From positions 62,001 to 126,000 of the forward strand of contig NZ_JACVFB010000009.1 in the NCBI RefSeq assembly GCF_014529945.1: a stretch of DNA of 64,000 bases, given 5' to 3'. Within the stretch, counting starts at the first letter, position 1; every line of letters starts with the position of its first letter. This document shows, piece by piece, positions 63,707 to 64,000 of this stretch. The stretch is from Chitinophaga varians. GTDB lineage: Bacteria > Bacteroidota > Bacteroidia > Chitinophagales > Chitinophagaceae. A program made the translations under genes and the position numbers. The notes beneath the pieces are model-generated. The model worked only from the letters and a program-made list of their open reading frames with translations, was not told the origin of the DNA and did no database searches.

Positions 63707-63815
63707 CACAGTCGTCTTTTTAAGAAAGCAACAGATTTAAATGTTTCGTTTTTGCTACATTCGTTTATCCGGAAAAAGTAAGCTCTGGAGAAGACCCTTT
63801 AACAATCAACCGCTT

Positions 63816-64000
63816 ATGATGAAAAATGCTCTGCTGGCATTGTCATGCCTGTTAGCGACTCAATCCCAGGCGCAGGTGAGCGCCAGCCTGTTCCGCTACC
63901 CGGACGTTTCCCGTACTCAAATTGCTTTCAGCTACGCCAACGACATCTGGCTGGTGCCAAAAGAAGGAGGTACTGCTGTCAGGATTACTTCTCCGGCCGG
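63816..64000 (+). CDS. Tricorn protease-like protein (partial, C-terminus off the right edge)
   Basis: 61 residues visible: a signal peptide (cleavage near SQAQV) and then SASLFRYPDVSRTQIAFSYANDIWLVPKEGG, the first propeller blade of Tricorn/TolB-like peptidases (S41 family). Two adjacent ATG codons at 63816 and 63819 are equal start candidates. Confidence 0.75.
   Translation, partial: MMKNALLALSCLLATQSQAQVSASLFRYPDVSRTQIAFSYANDIWLVPKEGGTAVRITSPA

Overview
The window is chromosomal DNA of a Bacteroidota bacterium, most likely Chitinophaga or a close relative in the Chitinophagaceae (inference). The grounds are SusC/SusD, FecR and ECF-sigma genes, lipoproteins with a Cys right after a short signal peptide, a LytS/LytTR pair, TlpA with a long N-terminal domain, and -7 boxes of the Bacteroidota type (TAnnTTTG). 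I saw no rRNA, transposase or prophage genes.

Layout. 1-3634 (minus) is a four-gene operon: a lipocalin-like protein, then close look-alikes of PqsA, PqsD and PqsE, the Pseudomonas enzymes that make quinolone precursors; it runs off the left edge. 3991-9648 holds a beta-helix lipoprotein, a DUF2625 protein, an MFS carrier, a PepSY membrane protein with a tiny partner, and a VOC protein. 9769-12968 holds a LytS/LytTR two-component pair, an intradiol-dioxygenase-like lipoprotein and an unknown gene. 13011-16583 (minus) is a TolC/HlyD/ABC-2 permease export operon. 16780-22791 holds an NmrA-like reductase with an AraC regulator, a secreted His/Asp-rich protein, an esterase-like protein, an acyltransferase and a DUF5996 protein.

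23215-29449 is a type I CRISPR-Cas effector operon (cas6-cas5-cas3-cas8-cas7) with no adaptation genes. It is followed by an eroded array: two good repeats, then at least five decayed ones still on a spacing of about 66 bp. AidB follows. 31325-40608 (minus) is a complete ECF sigma/FecR/SusC/SusD uptake locus with a TlpA thioredoxin and a lipoprotein that looks like a zinc metallopeptidase without its HExxH. 40740-47030 holds an aminotransferase with a methyltransferase, a TolC-like/beta-propeller pair, a second methyltransferase and a cyclopropane-fatty-acid synthase.

47363-51187 is the most unusual stretch: a TetR gene with a clear operator, a degenerate GIY-YIG protein, three odd tRNA-like elements, and a convergent pair encoding a zinc-ribbon SDR and a leucine-rich-repeat protein. 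51286-56522 holds a lipoprotein, a hemolysin-III protein, a DUF1963 protein, a UPF1-like helicase and a DinB protein. 56606-63658 is a SusC-type barrel without a plug, followed 3 bases later by an alpha-2-macroglobulin-like protein that carries a SusC-type plug. A Tricorn-like gene starts at the right edge.

Four points deserve most attention: the pqsADE-like operon, the tRNA-like elements beside the LRR/SDR pair, the SusC receptor apparently split between barrel and macroglobulin, and the decayed CRISPR array. All family names come from reading motifs by eye; no database search was run.
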